From NCBI GenBank assembly GCA_026874595.1, contig CM049310.1, positions 7,626,001 through 7,690,000 of the forward strand: 64,000 nt of DNA, written 5' to 3'. A program made the translations under genes and the position numbers. Positions 1 to 9,470 of the stretch are shown here, piece by piece. Every line of letters starts with the position of its first letter. Within the stretch, counting starts at the first letter, position 1. Source of the DNA: Sipunculus nudus (Eukaryota > Annelida > Sipuncula > Golfingiida > Sipunculidae). The notes under the pieces are model-generated. The model was not told the DNA's origin. It did not search any database and saw only the letters and a program-made list of their open reading frames with translations.

Positions 1-727
1 TGTAATACCCCATCATTGCCACTTAACAGTATTGTGAGCATTATAAGTCAAAAACGACAGATTTCTTGCATATACATAGACATAGGTTAGGGGATGATGT
101 ATATTGAAATTTGGATCATGATCTTTTCTATGAGAATGACCTTTTTTATGAGTGTGGTCTGATATTAATTGTTGCTGAAGATGGGGGGCCTATTCTTAAA
201 GGGGGGGGGGGGGGATTAATTGTCTGGCGATACTATGGCACCTGCGGTGCCAAGAAATATCTAGTTGATTTTTATAATGCACTATCGTTTTAATTATATG
301 TTTGGTAATGAAAACAATGCCTTCTGTTGTAAAGACGTTGCGCATATTATCCTTTTTGTAATTGGTACTGCTATGGTTTGGTTTAACACCACTTTAACTT
401 ATTAAAATCTAGCCAATTATCATTTAGTTGTCGATTTATTTATTACCTATGCAATATTTGCAGGACTTGTCGCTACCCTGGCAGGGCTTGCTTACACTCT
501 TCCTTACATCACAATCGCGGCAAATACAGAGTATTAGATTGCATGCAGTAACCGTCGTCATTTACCATGTAAAGACTTGATAAATCGTACATTTGATATC
601 GTGTATTGTAACCATGCCTGTCAAGGGATGTCACTCCAGAATTAAATTAATCACCCTAGAGAATATGACATTCGCATGTGCATACAGTCGTTCATAATCT
701 ATTACACGAAACCGCAACATAAAATCA

Positions 728-1040
728 TTGGTATATTCGATTAATCTGCACAACACTGTTAGTCGGGGAAGTCTCTGTCATGTCATGTCATGCATTTTCA
801 CGTTTTATCCGGCTTCCACTGGAGAGACAGGAAGAGAATCAGGTTCATTGATTTTACACTTGATCCTAATTCATAGTAAAAAAAAACCTCGATATCTCCA
901 ACAGCACGAGCGCGGATGATCTGGATTTCGGTTCTCATTATTCTTTGCTGTTTGTTTTTATTTCCCAAAGTCATCAATCAGCGTTGAATGCGGCTCCCTG
1001 AGAATTCTGATATAAACAGCACAAGAAGTACTGTGTTTAA
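728..1040 (+). repeat. Diverged segmental duplication, unit 1
   Basis: This segment aligns collinearly by eye with 1570-1935 in the same orientation. Shared blocks include GGATGATCTGG, a TTTCCCAA(A)GTCATC block, a GCGGCTCC(C/G)TGAGAA block and AACA(G/A)CACAAGA. Identity is only about two thirds, with several indels, so the duplication is old. No conserved reading frame explains it. Confidence 0.6.
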
Positions 1041-1569
1041 GCAGAAAATCCACCCTGGTATATTTGCCATGCACCGTACCGCCAGAGAAGGTTATGTTTT
1101 CATATGTTTTTTTTAAATTCGCTTAATAGGTTGGTTTTACTATCGGCAGGACTAATCAGTAAGTCAATCAACAGATATCTAGTAATACTCCCACACGCTT
1201 TATTTGTTGGAATCTTGGTTTCTCTTGAGCACTTATACCGTCATCTGCGATTCTTCCAGAAACTCGTTATCATCATCGATTTCTCGATATTTCCTTTACT
1301 TTTCCTCCTCTTGCGACTTTGTTGAAAGATTCGGGATATCAAAGGATTCTACTGTTTAGTGTACTGACATATCAACGCATTTTTTCAATGGAAAGAAAAA
1401 GTAAAGAGGGTTTATTTTAGATGCATTGTATATTTTTATAATCATCAAATTTACTTTAAAAATCTAGTTTGCTTGGCCTTTACGGTGGTATTTCTGCTGT
1501 ACTGTGCACATACATATTTGACTCATGTACCCCTTGTTGAACTTGTTTAACTCATGTGACCCTTTTGTT

Positions 1570-1935
1570 TGAATTAGCCGCTTGATATTAAACTGCACCG
1601 CCTGTTTATGTAAACACGTGACCAGAAATTTTTCTCCTCTGTAATAAAATCAACCTCTATTGTATCATGGCATAGCATTACATGTTTCATCCGCTTTTCT
1701 CTACTGAAATAAGGACAGAATAAACGCTTTAACTGAGTCCATTGATTTAACACTTCTGATTCATAGTGTAAACGTTTTCTATTGCCACAGCCATGCACGC
1801 GGGATGATCTGGGTTTTGATTCACATCATTCGTTATAATACTGTTCTTGATTTCCCAAGTCATCCATCTGCGGCGACAGCGGCTCCGTGAGAACGCATTA
1901 CGCTAACAACACAAGAGATAATACGTTTTCATGTT
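1570..1935 (+). repeat. Diverged segmental duplication, unit 2
   Basis: Partner of 728-1040, offset by about 850 bp. The best matches are ATTCATAGT, GGATGATCTGG, TTTCCCAAGTCATC and GCGGCTCCGTGAGAA. Further similarity may continue downstream (GACTTTGTTGA near 1315 and near 1936), so the duplicated block could be longer than marked. Confidence 0.6.
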
Positions 1936-2174
1936 GACTTTGTTGATGGATTCAAGGACATTGATCACATGCCAAAACAATAATGATAGACAAAAGATGA
2001 TTGAATGTTGGTTTAGTTAATGGTATACAAAAATCAACTGTCCTAAATGAAACAGAATAATGCCATTAGGCATCGCGGTTTCACCAGGAAGTGTCCCCTG
2101 TTGGCTGAAGCCGTTTAGCCTCCTCTACAGGCTCGGGTTGCAGAGCATCACTCTGTTTCTGTTATATATACTAA

Positions 2175-2270
2175 ACGCCGATTAGTTCAAAATGTTGATT
2201 CCATAGTATGTTCACACCTAAATGACGCCGATTAGTTCAAAATGTTGATTCCATAGTATGTTCACACCTA
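2175..2270 (+). repeat. Perfect 46-bp tandem duplication
   Basis: Bases 2175-2220 and 2225-2270 are identical, separated by 4 bp (period 50). The perfect identity shows either a recent event or an assembly artefact. It lies in otherwise unique DNA. Confidence 0.95.
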
Positions 2271-4894
2271 CGCCAGAATTCTAATAAATCTTTCATGTGT
2301 CTCTGTGTTCCATATTTTTCACCAACCCAGTACTCTAGAACCCTAGAACAAAGCTTCCCCCAATACCAATTAATGGATCTAGGGCCGGACACAGGAATGT
2401 CACGACGTTATAGAATTCTTTGAATGCTCAACATGATGTTCTTTATAACCTTCAGTCTTTAGCGGATTGTACTTTGGTGATTCATTAAACCCCTTCAGAA
2501 ACAAAATCTCGTCCATGCCCCAACCCTCCAAGAAGTGTTCCACAGAGTTTTTTGAAAACCGGTCCTGTTGGTTTTTATCACAGTCCTCATACACACAAGT
2601 AAACAAGTAAAAAAATAAAAAAGACAGGGGAGACATTATAACCTCCTTTACAGAAATAATAACACCAGGCTGCTCATTAAGTTATTTCCCTAGTTATCCA
2701 TTTTTATGGATCTGTTTTGTTTTATGAATAATTCAAACAACGGTGACCACCCCTTTGATGTTAAGTTTGCTCGCACTCTCCTTTATCCAAATCAACCTCT
2801 GGCTTCCCCTCTTAGAGCCTATATTGTCCGCCAACGCTTCCACAGTTCCCATTTTCTGTTTTTGAGCGTTCAGTTAATCCCCTCCTTCCCCCCTCTTCTT
2901 GATAGACCTTGGATTTGCTGCTGGTATGTTTGTTCGCACCCTCTAAGCCCACCATCCATTCCTTAATCCATCCACTATTTAATAATGGTTAGTAAATGAA
3001 AGTAATTTAGTTACGTAATGCTTAACGGGATATAGTCTGGTCTCTACACGCATGTATGCATCGTATCTGGAAATCTCATACAAAATGACCTTAAAGGATT
3101 GCACCCGGTGATGGATGAACGAACTTTTTTGTGAAAACAGTAACGCAAACTTGGAGGCCGTTATTGAGACATTCTCCGTTAACTAAATAAGGTGACGGAG
3201 CACTGCAGACCGTCCCGTGTTCCGTCTGTGAGGCTGATAACCCCAAGGAGACAGTAAAGATGCTCCACCGGCGCTAAATACTCCTGGCAGGTTGTTAATG
3301 GCAACCGATCGATCTGTCTCCTCTTTGTACTCTCGAGACAGAACCGTTTAATAATTTGCAGGTCAGCCGACTTTCTGCCTCGAATACAGAAACAGGCCTA
3401 GAACCCTATAATGGTCGGGCACCCAAGGGGTCACCTGGTGTATACACGTTTACTTAAGCTGACTTAAATTATACATACATACATACATACATATGAAGGT
3501 ATTCATTCTCTCTCGAACACCCGCAGACCTCCAGAGGTCTAGAGCTGCAGACAATCCCTGTCTCTCCTCTATAAAAATATAAACATTAAAAAATATTAAT
3601 ATAAGCGCGCAAAAATTGTTAGGAAATAAACACATTTAGGCAAAGGTATTTTTTTTTATTGAAACGTTTACCATGTTTAGTCAATCTAAAACAATCTAAA
3701 TTATATATTCCCTTTTTACTGCACATGTTCAACAAGATCAAATTGGGTTCTGATACCGGTTGTTGTCAAAGATTAATAATAATCGTAGTGATTTAACCAT
3801 CGATAATCGCGTTAATTCATGTAAAACCATCGGTTGGTCGTGTCGGCCCTGGGCTATCTTATCGGTTAATATATGTATTTCGGCCCCAGAAATAAACTTA
3901 TTTAAGAATTTTTATGCATGATGACTGTATCGGATCTTCCAGTGGATAAAGCCCTGAAGTAAAAGCGAAAAGAGGATAAAACAAGTGGTTATCAAGTAAA
4001 TATACATAAAAGACGAGCCTAAGGTTACCCAAACACATGTTTGATGAGAAAATGTGAGGGAGACAATCCAAATAGCCTGTAGAGAAGTCCCCTTTCGGCT
4101 ATACGTCTTGTCCTGAATCCACGAGTCAATCTCCCGTCTACGACGTAATCCTGCTTACGCTACTCTGTTGTCTCTCCAGAGAGTTTAAAGTTTTCTGTGA
4201 AAATGTCAATGTGCAGTTAACTCTCAGCATGATTCATTAGTATTGGTAATGCCAAAAATTCACTTTCTTAACATGAATTTTCTGGTTTACGTTAAATCAA
4301 CAAAAGAAACGAGACTTTCAACGTTTCACTGCAGCTGTCCTCTCTGGGCTAAAATACAAAGAAGACTAGCTATGTATCGTTAGTTGATTGGAGTGATCAA
4401 TGGGACATGCTTTGTTAGATTGATTAAAGGATGTGGAGAAGATCCATCAGCAGCAGTCATAGCTTTGACTTCACGTTGTCTGGCGGAAACTGGATCAGGA
4501 ACATCCAATTTTCATTAGGCTTAATTCTTTAAATATCAACGTCCGAGAAGCAAAAAAAAAAAAAACAAATGATTAAACAAAAGCTATTCTGTTTAACCGA
4601 TCCTTCATTAAAAGTATTTTTTTTCTGTTATTGAAATAATGGATTAATATTAGTATCATATATATATTGTGTACTTGATATTTGGATTGTAACTTGTATG
4701 CACTTGTCATTTAGCCAACCTAAGGGTACAAAATAGATTTTGCTAATAGATTTTGCTGAATTTCGAGAAACTTGGTTTCGTTTAATTATGTTCAAAGCAA
4801 CGGTAGTCTTATATTACCAGTTTTAAATATCGTTCATCAAAAATAGGTTTGTATTTGTTTAATAACACCAAAAGGGAAATACCAAACTAAAATG

Positions 4895-4939
<45 letters not shown>

Positions 4940-4965
4940 ATTATTTATTTATATATACACACATA

Positions 4966-5080
4966 GTTACGGGATGTACATAAAAGCAGACCGAACTGTC
5001 TCGCTAGTGATGCGTGAAGTTGTGCGCCGGACGTGCGCACCGACATGGGTACGAATCCCGGGATCGGCCAAGTAGTTGAT
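4966..5080 (+). mobile_element. tRNA-derived SINE-like repeat, copy 1
   Basis: Begins GTTACGGGATG and shares with 6427-6548 the blocks AGC(A/G)GACCGAACT, GCGCCGGAC and CACCGACATGGGT. A B-box-like GGTACGAATCC lies at 5048-5058, followed by a short GC-rich arm as in a tRNA 3' half. The region that should hold the A box is degenerate. It follows a (TA)n tract and directly abuts Helitron-like copy A. It is too degenerate to be a working tRNA gene. Confidence 0.6.
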
Positions 5081-6242
5081 TCGCCAAAACAAAGTTTTGC
5101 AGATACTATGTTTTTGACGGGGTTCCGCCGCCGCGTTCGTTTCCGGAATAGAACTCTGAGACCTCTGGACAGATTATTCCGAAACTTTACACCTTTATCG
5201 GGTCACATGTGAACTGCTGCCAAAATATTTTGCGTTGACCTCTGACCTTTCCTCTCTCTAGTGCGTCAATCTGTGCGTCTGTTTTGACACATTAACTCAC
5301 ATTTCTTCGGACTCGTTTGACCATTCAGGCTAAAAATTTGGCACAAATGTAGCCGCTGGATAGCTTAATAACATACATAGAAAATGGTGGCGCCACCTGC
5401 AACCATTTTTGCACAGCGTCCATCTGTTCATCTTCCTGAGGATAACATATTCATATCACGCAGTGGTTGGACTTATCTACCTGAAATTTTGCGTGTGTAT
5501 TCATCCTGGATAGCTTTCTTGATTTTATGATATTTGGCGCCTCCTACATTCACTGTCAAGCTGCAGACATCCAGGCTTATATCTCAGGACTGGTTTGACT
5601 TATTCTCCTGAAATTTTGCATGTGTATAGATCTCACATAGCGCTTTATCATATGCAATACTGGTGGCGCAACCTGTAACCATTTTGGCACACCGTCCGTC
5701 TGTTTGTCTTCCGTGGGATAAAATCACTCATATCTCGGCAGAGGTTTGACTTATCTGCCAAAAATTTTGCATGCATATACATCTTGGATAGCTTTTTAGA
5801 TTTTGAGGCAGGTGGCGCTACCTACATTTATGTTTACGTTGCAGACACCCATGCTTATATCTTAGGACTGGTTTTACATATCCCTCTAAAATTTTGTATG
5901 TGTATAGATCACACATGGCTCTTTATCATACACAAAATTGGTGGCGCCACCTGCCAAAAAAATCCAGAAAGCTCTCCAAGTTGTATAAACATGATAATTT
6001 TAGGCAGATAAGTCAAACCACAGCTGAGATTCGAGTGATTTTTATCCCACGGTAGACAAACAGACGGATGCTGTACAAAAATGGTTGCAGGTTGCATACA
6101 CATTTCGGCTGCAGACATCCATGCTAATACGCTACACACCTCGCTCTATTTCCCCTTGCCACTCAATCCATGCCTCACTTCACCCGTCCAACTCTGATTT
6201 CGGCGGATACATATAGTCAGTTGTCGACAACCCGTATTCCAG
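5081..6242 (+). mobile_element. Helitron-like tandem-repeat element, copy A
   Basis: Shortest and most diverged of three copies (others 7579-9015 and 17535-18989). The 5' end TCGCCAAAAC...GTTTTGC is followed by GATACTATG and a CCGCCGCCGCG block. The core is a degenerate array of roughly 130-149 bp units, each opening with GGTGGCGCCACC or a variant (near 5386, 5533, 5663, 5812, 5940). The 3' domain (CGGCGGATAC, a palindrome GTTGTCGACAAC, CCCGTATTCCAG) matches the other copies. Here the canonical CTAG end reads CCAG, and the left flank is T rather than A. No protein is encoded, so it is non-autonomous. It is probably an older copy. Confidence 0.75.
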
Positions 6243-6426
6243 TTTACCCTGAGCAAAAATGGTTTCGTAAATATGGGGGCTCGTCCAAATTTACGCTCAC
6301 ATTTGGGGCCCGGTGAATAGTAGTTTGAAGTAATTGAGTAATAACCACCTCATACTCCACCAAATGTGTTACTCCTGGCATAAATAATCTTGTTATAACA
6401 GCAAAAAGCTCTTAAGAGAGGTGTGT

Positions 6427-6548
6427 GTTACGGGGTGCACACGAAAGCGGACCGAACTTTCTTGATAGTGAAGCTTGTAGTGAAGTGGTTGGAACGCCGG
6501 ACTTGTGCGCCACCGACATGGGTTCGGATCCCTGGATCAGTCCAGAAA
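6427..6548 (+). mobile_element. tRNA-derived SINE-like repeat, copy 2
   Basis: The better-preserved copy. An A-box-like TAGTGAAGTGG lies at 6478-6488 and a B-box-like GGTTCGGATCC at 6521-6531. Their 43-bp spacing is that of a tRNA gene, so an internal RNA polymerase III promoter is plausible. The acceptor arms do not pair, so this is a SINE head and not a tRNA. Upstream sequence matches copy 1 (GACCGAACT). I see no clear poly-A or tail repeat. Confidence 0.65.
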
Positions 6549-6779
6549 CAAAATCCAATCAACGTACTTACTGCGTGACTTAATTATATTGCCTGCGGCG
6601 AAAAGATGACCTCCTGCCCTGTATTGGATGACCTTCACGTTCTGTCTTTATTGAATAAATCGGACAATACTTGTTATGAGCGTGTCTGTCCACAACCTCC
6701 AGGCTTGGTCGATAAGGACAAGGCCACGTGATCCGATCCCGACAGACAGTGGCATGGCTACCCATTCCATATAATGTAC

Positions 6780-6826
6780 ACACACGCACACATACACACA
6801 TATATATATATGTGTATATATATAAT

Positions 6827-6888
<62 letters not shown>
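6780..6888. repeat. (CA)n/(TA)n microsatellite
   Basis: A short CA run passes into a nearly continuous TA run to 6888. It directly follows (in the minus-strand sense) the terminal sequence of the Penelope-like relic, a typical arrangement for such tails. Tyr-Ile open frames across it are artefacts. Confidence 0.95.
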
Positions 6889-6889
<1 letters not shown>

Positions 6890-6985
6890 CTCTGAAGAAA
6901 AACAACACTGTTAATTCACAACAGTCTGTTTCACGGGATGCGACCCGATCATCAGGTGAATGTAGTTAGAATGAAGCTAACGGCG
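6889..6985 (-). mobile_element. Penelope-like 3' tail with hammerhead-like core
   Basis: Read on the minus strand, this contains CTGATGA (6949-6955), a CGGG/CCCG stem with a six-base loop, and GAAAC (6928-6932). This is the order of conserved parts in hammerhead ribozymes, which are known in Penelope-like retroelements. A closely matching copy in the opposite orientation lies at 9206-9312. A U-U apposition at the base of stem II and the lack of a clear stem I argue against activity. It lies downstream of the GIY-YIG relic on the same strand, so it is probably that element's 3' tail. Confidence 0.6.
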
Positions 6986-7371
6986 TGGTTTGAAGATTAT
7001 GCTTTATGCGATTCGAGGGGGGGGGGGCATGTGAAAGACTGACACTGATCCTATTGTCCTCGGGGGCACAATAGGATTGGCCGGGGTACACGTGCGATAC
7101 TGGAACATACCAAGGCAAAGAGGTTTGTGCTATAAAAATACACAATATATTAGGCAAATATACAATATAAAAGGCAAATATACTATACTATACTCATACC
7201 AAGTGCACTCCACTCGATAAACTCACCATGGGGTAGTGGTGACGCCATTTCACTCAACACTGCAAAGCAGTGAGAGAGCAACCACCTGAACAGGCAAGTC
7301 TGCCCAGCGGATCCTCGTGGTGGGGAGGGGGTTGATAAGATGAGCGGGCACGTTGGATATTAGTACGAATG
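6986..7371 (-). mobile_element. Probable 3' untranslated part of Penelope-like relic
   Basis: Non-coding DNA between the stop codon of the GIY-YIG relic (7372-7374) and the hammerhead-like tail. It holds an 11-base G tract (7017-7027) and a few short AT repeats. Membership in the element is inferred only from its position between two recognisable parts on one strand. Confidence 0.4.
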
Positions 7372-7459
7372 CTAGGATTTAAAACATTTCAGAGTGAATT
7401 TGTTTTGATGGCGGCACTTGGAGAGAATTTCAGCTCTTGAAATCAACAATGATAAGGGT

Positions 7460-7473
7460 GGGGGGGGGGGGGG
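7460..7473. repeat. Poly-G tract inside former coding sequence
   Basis: Fourteen consecutive G on the plus strand, inside the Penelope-like relic between its CxxC motif and its SKCRH motif. The flanking motifs are in different frames, so the tract probably grew after the gene died. Confidence 0.9.
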
Positions 7474-7578
7474 CATTGCTTTGAGTAGCTTTTCAGACAA
7501 ACAGAGATCACACTTTCTAGTCCCACAGAAGTAAGGTGCTGCCTTGGCAGAGATTTCTCAAGAGAGCTTGTAATTGTA

Positions 7579-9015
7579 TCTGCCAAAACAGAGTTTTGCG
7601 GATACTATGTTTTCAGCTGCACGCCGCCGCCGCCGCCGCCGCGTAGGTGTCCGGAGAACTCCTCCGTAACCGCTGGGCGGAATTTTACGAAACCCGGGAT
7701 TATATTCGGGTCACATGTGAACTGCTGCGCCCCGATTTTGTTTTGACCTCTGACCTTTCCTCTGCGCTCTGCGTCCGTTTGAGCGTCGGGAACCGTTTGA
7801 CGGATCAGGAAAATTTTTTTTGCACAAATGTAGCCCTTGGAGAGCTTTATAACATACACAAAAAATGGTGGCGCCAATTGCAACCATGTTTGCACAGTGT
7901 CCATCTGTTCGTCTGCCTTGGGTTAAAATCACTTATATCTCTGCAGTAACTTGACTAATTCACCTGAAATTTGGCATGCGTATACATCCTGGATAGCTTT
8001 TCTGAGTTTGTGACAGGTGGCGCCACCTACATTCACGTTTACGCTGCAGACATCCAAGCTCATATCTCGGGAACCGTTTGACCGATCAGGAAAATTTTTT
8101 GCACAAATGTAGCCCTTGGAGAGCTTTATAACATACACAAAAAATGGTGGCGCCACCTGCAACCATGTTTGCACAGTGTCCATCTGTTTGTCTGCCTTGG
8201 GTTAAAATCACTCATATCTCTGCAGTGACTTGACTAATTCACCTGAAATTCGGCATGCGTATGCATCCTGGATAGCTTTTCTGATTTTATGACAGGTGGC
8301 GCCACCTACATTCACGTTTACGCTGCAGACATCCAAGCTCATATCTCGGGAACCGTTTGACTTATTCTCCTGAAATTTTTCTTGTGTATAAATCTCACAT
8401 AGCTCTTTATCATACGCAAAACTGGTGGCGCCACCTGCAGCCATTTTTGCACAGCTCCTGTCTGTTTGTCTGCCATGGGATAAAATCACTCATATCTCGG
8501 CAGTGGTTTGACATATCTGGCTAAAATTTTGCAGGTTTATACATCCCCGACAGCTCTCTTGATTTCATGACAGGTGGCGCCACCTGCATTCTAGTTTATG
8601 CAGCAGACATCCAAGCTCATATCTTGGGAACCGTTTGACCGATTGGGCCAAAGTTTTGCATGTGTATAGTTCTCACATAGCTCTTTATCATACGCAAAAC
8701 TGGTGGCGTCACCTGCAACCATTTTTGCTCAGCGTCCATCTGATTGTCTGCCACGGGCTAAAATCACTCATATACATGTAGTGGTTTGACTTATCTGCCT
8801 TAAATTTTGCATATGTATACAACTTGGACGGCTTTCTGGATTTTGTGGTAGGGGGGGGGGGGCAACCTTCATACACAATTTGGCTGCAGACATCCATGCT
8901 AATATGCAACACTTCACTCTATTTCCCCTTGCCACTTAATCCATGCCTCACTTCACCCGTTCCACTCTGATTTAGGCGGATACACGTAGTCGCTTGTCGC
9001 CTACCCGTATTCTAG
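7579..9015 (+). mobile_element. Helitron-like tandem-repeat element, copy B
   Basis: A 1437-bp non-autonomous element. The 5' terminus TCTGCCAAAAC...GTTTTGCGGATACTATG is followed by a (GCC)n-rich block. The core has seven GGTGGCGCC starts (7867, 8016, 8146, 8295, 8424, 8573, 8702) alternating 149 and 129-130 bp, then a 12-base G tract at 8851-8862. The 3' domain contains an imperfect hairpin (GTAGTCG/CGCCTAC, 8986-9004) 7 bp upstream of CTAG. The flanks are A on the left and T on the right with no target duplication. Joining them restores the reading frame of the host Penelope-like relic. TC start, hairpin, CTAG end and an A-T target are Helitron hallmarks. The satellite-like core resembles the mollusc 'pearl'-type elements. 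Confidence 0.88.
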
Positions 9016-9152
9016 TTGTTATTGTTGTCTTTTAGTGACCAGATGTGTTTAGACAGTTCAGTTTTTAGCGTGGGATCTGTTACGAAAGGATTATTTGTGG
9101 TTATTGTATCTGGTCTTGAAATCACCATCAGTACACCCCATGTAGTGTTACT

Positions 9153-9213
9153 CGTCATTGTCTGTTCTAACTGTTCATATTTTGAATACTCATCCGTCAT
9201 TGTCTGTTCTAAC
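9153..9213 (+). repeat. Paired 19-bp direct repeats at the truncated end of the Penelope relic
   Basis: CGTCATTGTCTGTTCTAAC occurs at 9153-9171 and 9195-9213, separated by 23 bp. The pair sits exactly where the minus-strand relic loses homology and the opposite-strand tail begins. It could be a target-site or template-jump duplication. Confidence 0.8.
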
Positions 9214-9312
9214 CACATTCACCTGATGATCGGGTCGCATCCCGTGAAACAGACTGTTGTGAATTTACAGTGTTGTATTTCTTCAGAGTTATACCGCTCT
9301 GGCCTAGTCTGT
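9206..9312 (+). mobile_element. Inverted second Penelope-like tail
   Basis: This plus-strand segment closely matches the reverse complement of 6889-6985, over about 85 bp by eye. It holds the same CTGATGA (9223-9229), CGGG/CCCG stem (9231-9234, 9241-9244) and GAAAC (9246-9250). In this copy GTCTGT (9202-9207) can pair with ACAGAC (9249-9254) as a helix III, but no helix I is visible. Inverted partial copies at one end are a known feature of Penelope-like insertions. Confidence 0.65.
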
Positions 9313-9358
9313 AGGCCATAAAGCACTTCACAACGTAGGGTAAGTCTACCTTCTATAT

Positions 9359-9359
<1 letters not shown>

Positions 9360-9409
<50 letters not shown>
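9360..9409. repeat. (CA)n/(TA)n microsatellite
   Basis: A CA run followed by a TA run. It separates the inverted Penelope-like tail (9206-9312) from another tail-like sequence on the opposite strand (9410-9470), so both sides look like element ends abutting a TA tract. Confidence 0.95.
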
Positions 9410-9413
<4 letters not shown>

Positions 9414-9470
9414 TACATACATACTTTTTGGTACATGTTTTCTTATGCTTTTCATCAGGTGTATCGTTAT
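9410..9470 (-). mobile_element. Degenerate Penelope-type tail
   Basis: On the minus strand this reads CACCTGATGA, a short linker, GAAAAC, then ATGTACCAAAAAGTATGTATG running into the TA tract. The order resembles the other two tails, but the stem II sequence is nearly lost. It is probably the end of a different, older insertion. Confidence 0.4.

Larger units (their letters stand above)
1..4965. other. Mostly unique intergenic DNA
   Basis: I see no gene here. Open frames are under 90 codons and match nothing I know. The stretch holds a 14-base G tract (201-214), an old diverged duplication, one short tandem duplication, an (ATAC)n tract at about 3470-3494 and a (TA)n tract at about 4897-4931. 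The remainder is unremarkable AT-rich sequence. Distal enhancers could be present, but nothing in the sequence proves it. Confidence 0.6.
7372..9150 (-). pseudogene. Penelope-like retroelement relic (GIY-YIG endonuclease end)
   Basis: This is the C-terminal end of a Penelope-like element's reverse transcriptase/endonuclease polyprotein, on the minus strand and split by Helitron-like copy B (7579-9015). In minus-strand order I see a YMGCTDGDFKTR motif (9109-9144, the YIG part of the GIY-YIG nuclease fold), YNNHK, then TELSKHIWSLKDNN (9021-9062). Beyond the insertion come CDLCLSEKLL (7483-7512, the CxxC of the family) and SKCRHQNKFTLKC (7384-7422). It ends at a stop complementing 7372-7374. Such nucleases nick target DNA during retrotransposition. 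The copy is dead. An in-frame stop lies at 9091-9093, frame shifts occur near 9062 and near 7540, and a 14-base G tract (7460-7473) sits in coding sequence. The reverse transcriptase is absent, lost beyond about 9150. Confidence 0.85.

Noticed and set aside
6471-6543. Functional tRNA gene
   Set aside because: A- and B-box spacing is right, but the acceptor arms do not pair and the sequence is repeated in a degraded copy at 4966-5080. A SINE head explains it better.
6648-6908. Tyr-Ile-rich open frames here and at 9219-9558, 36991-37227, 40916-41320, 44766-45142 and 63110-63349
   Set aside because: They are translations of (TA)n and (CA)n microsatellites and extend only a few dozen codons beyond them.
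7605-8489. Repeated open frames with VNVNVGGATCHK-like text in the Helitron-like copies
   Set aside because: They are translations of the tandem array. The same words recur with the array period and no family fits.
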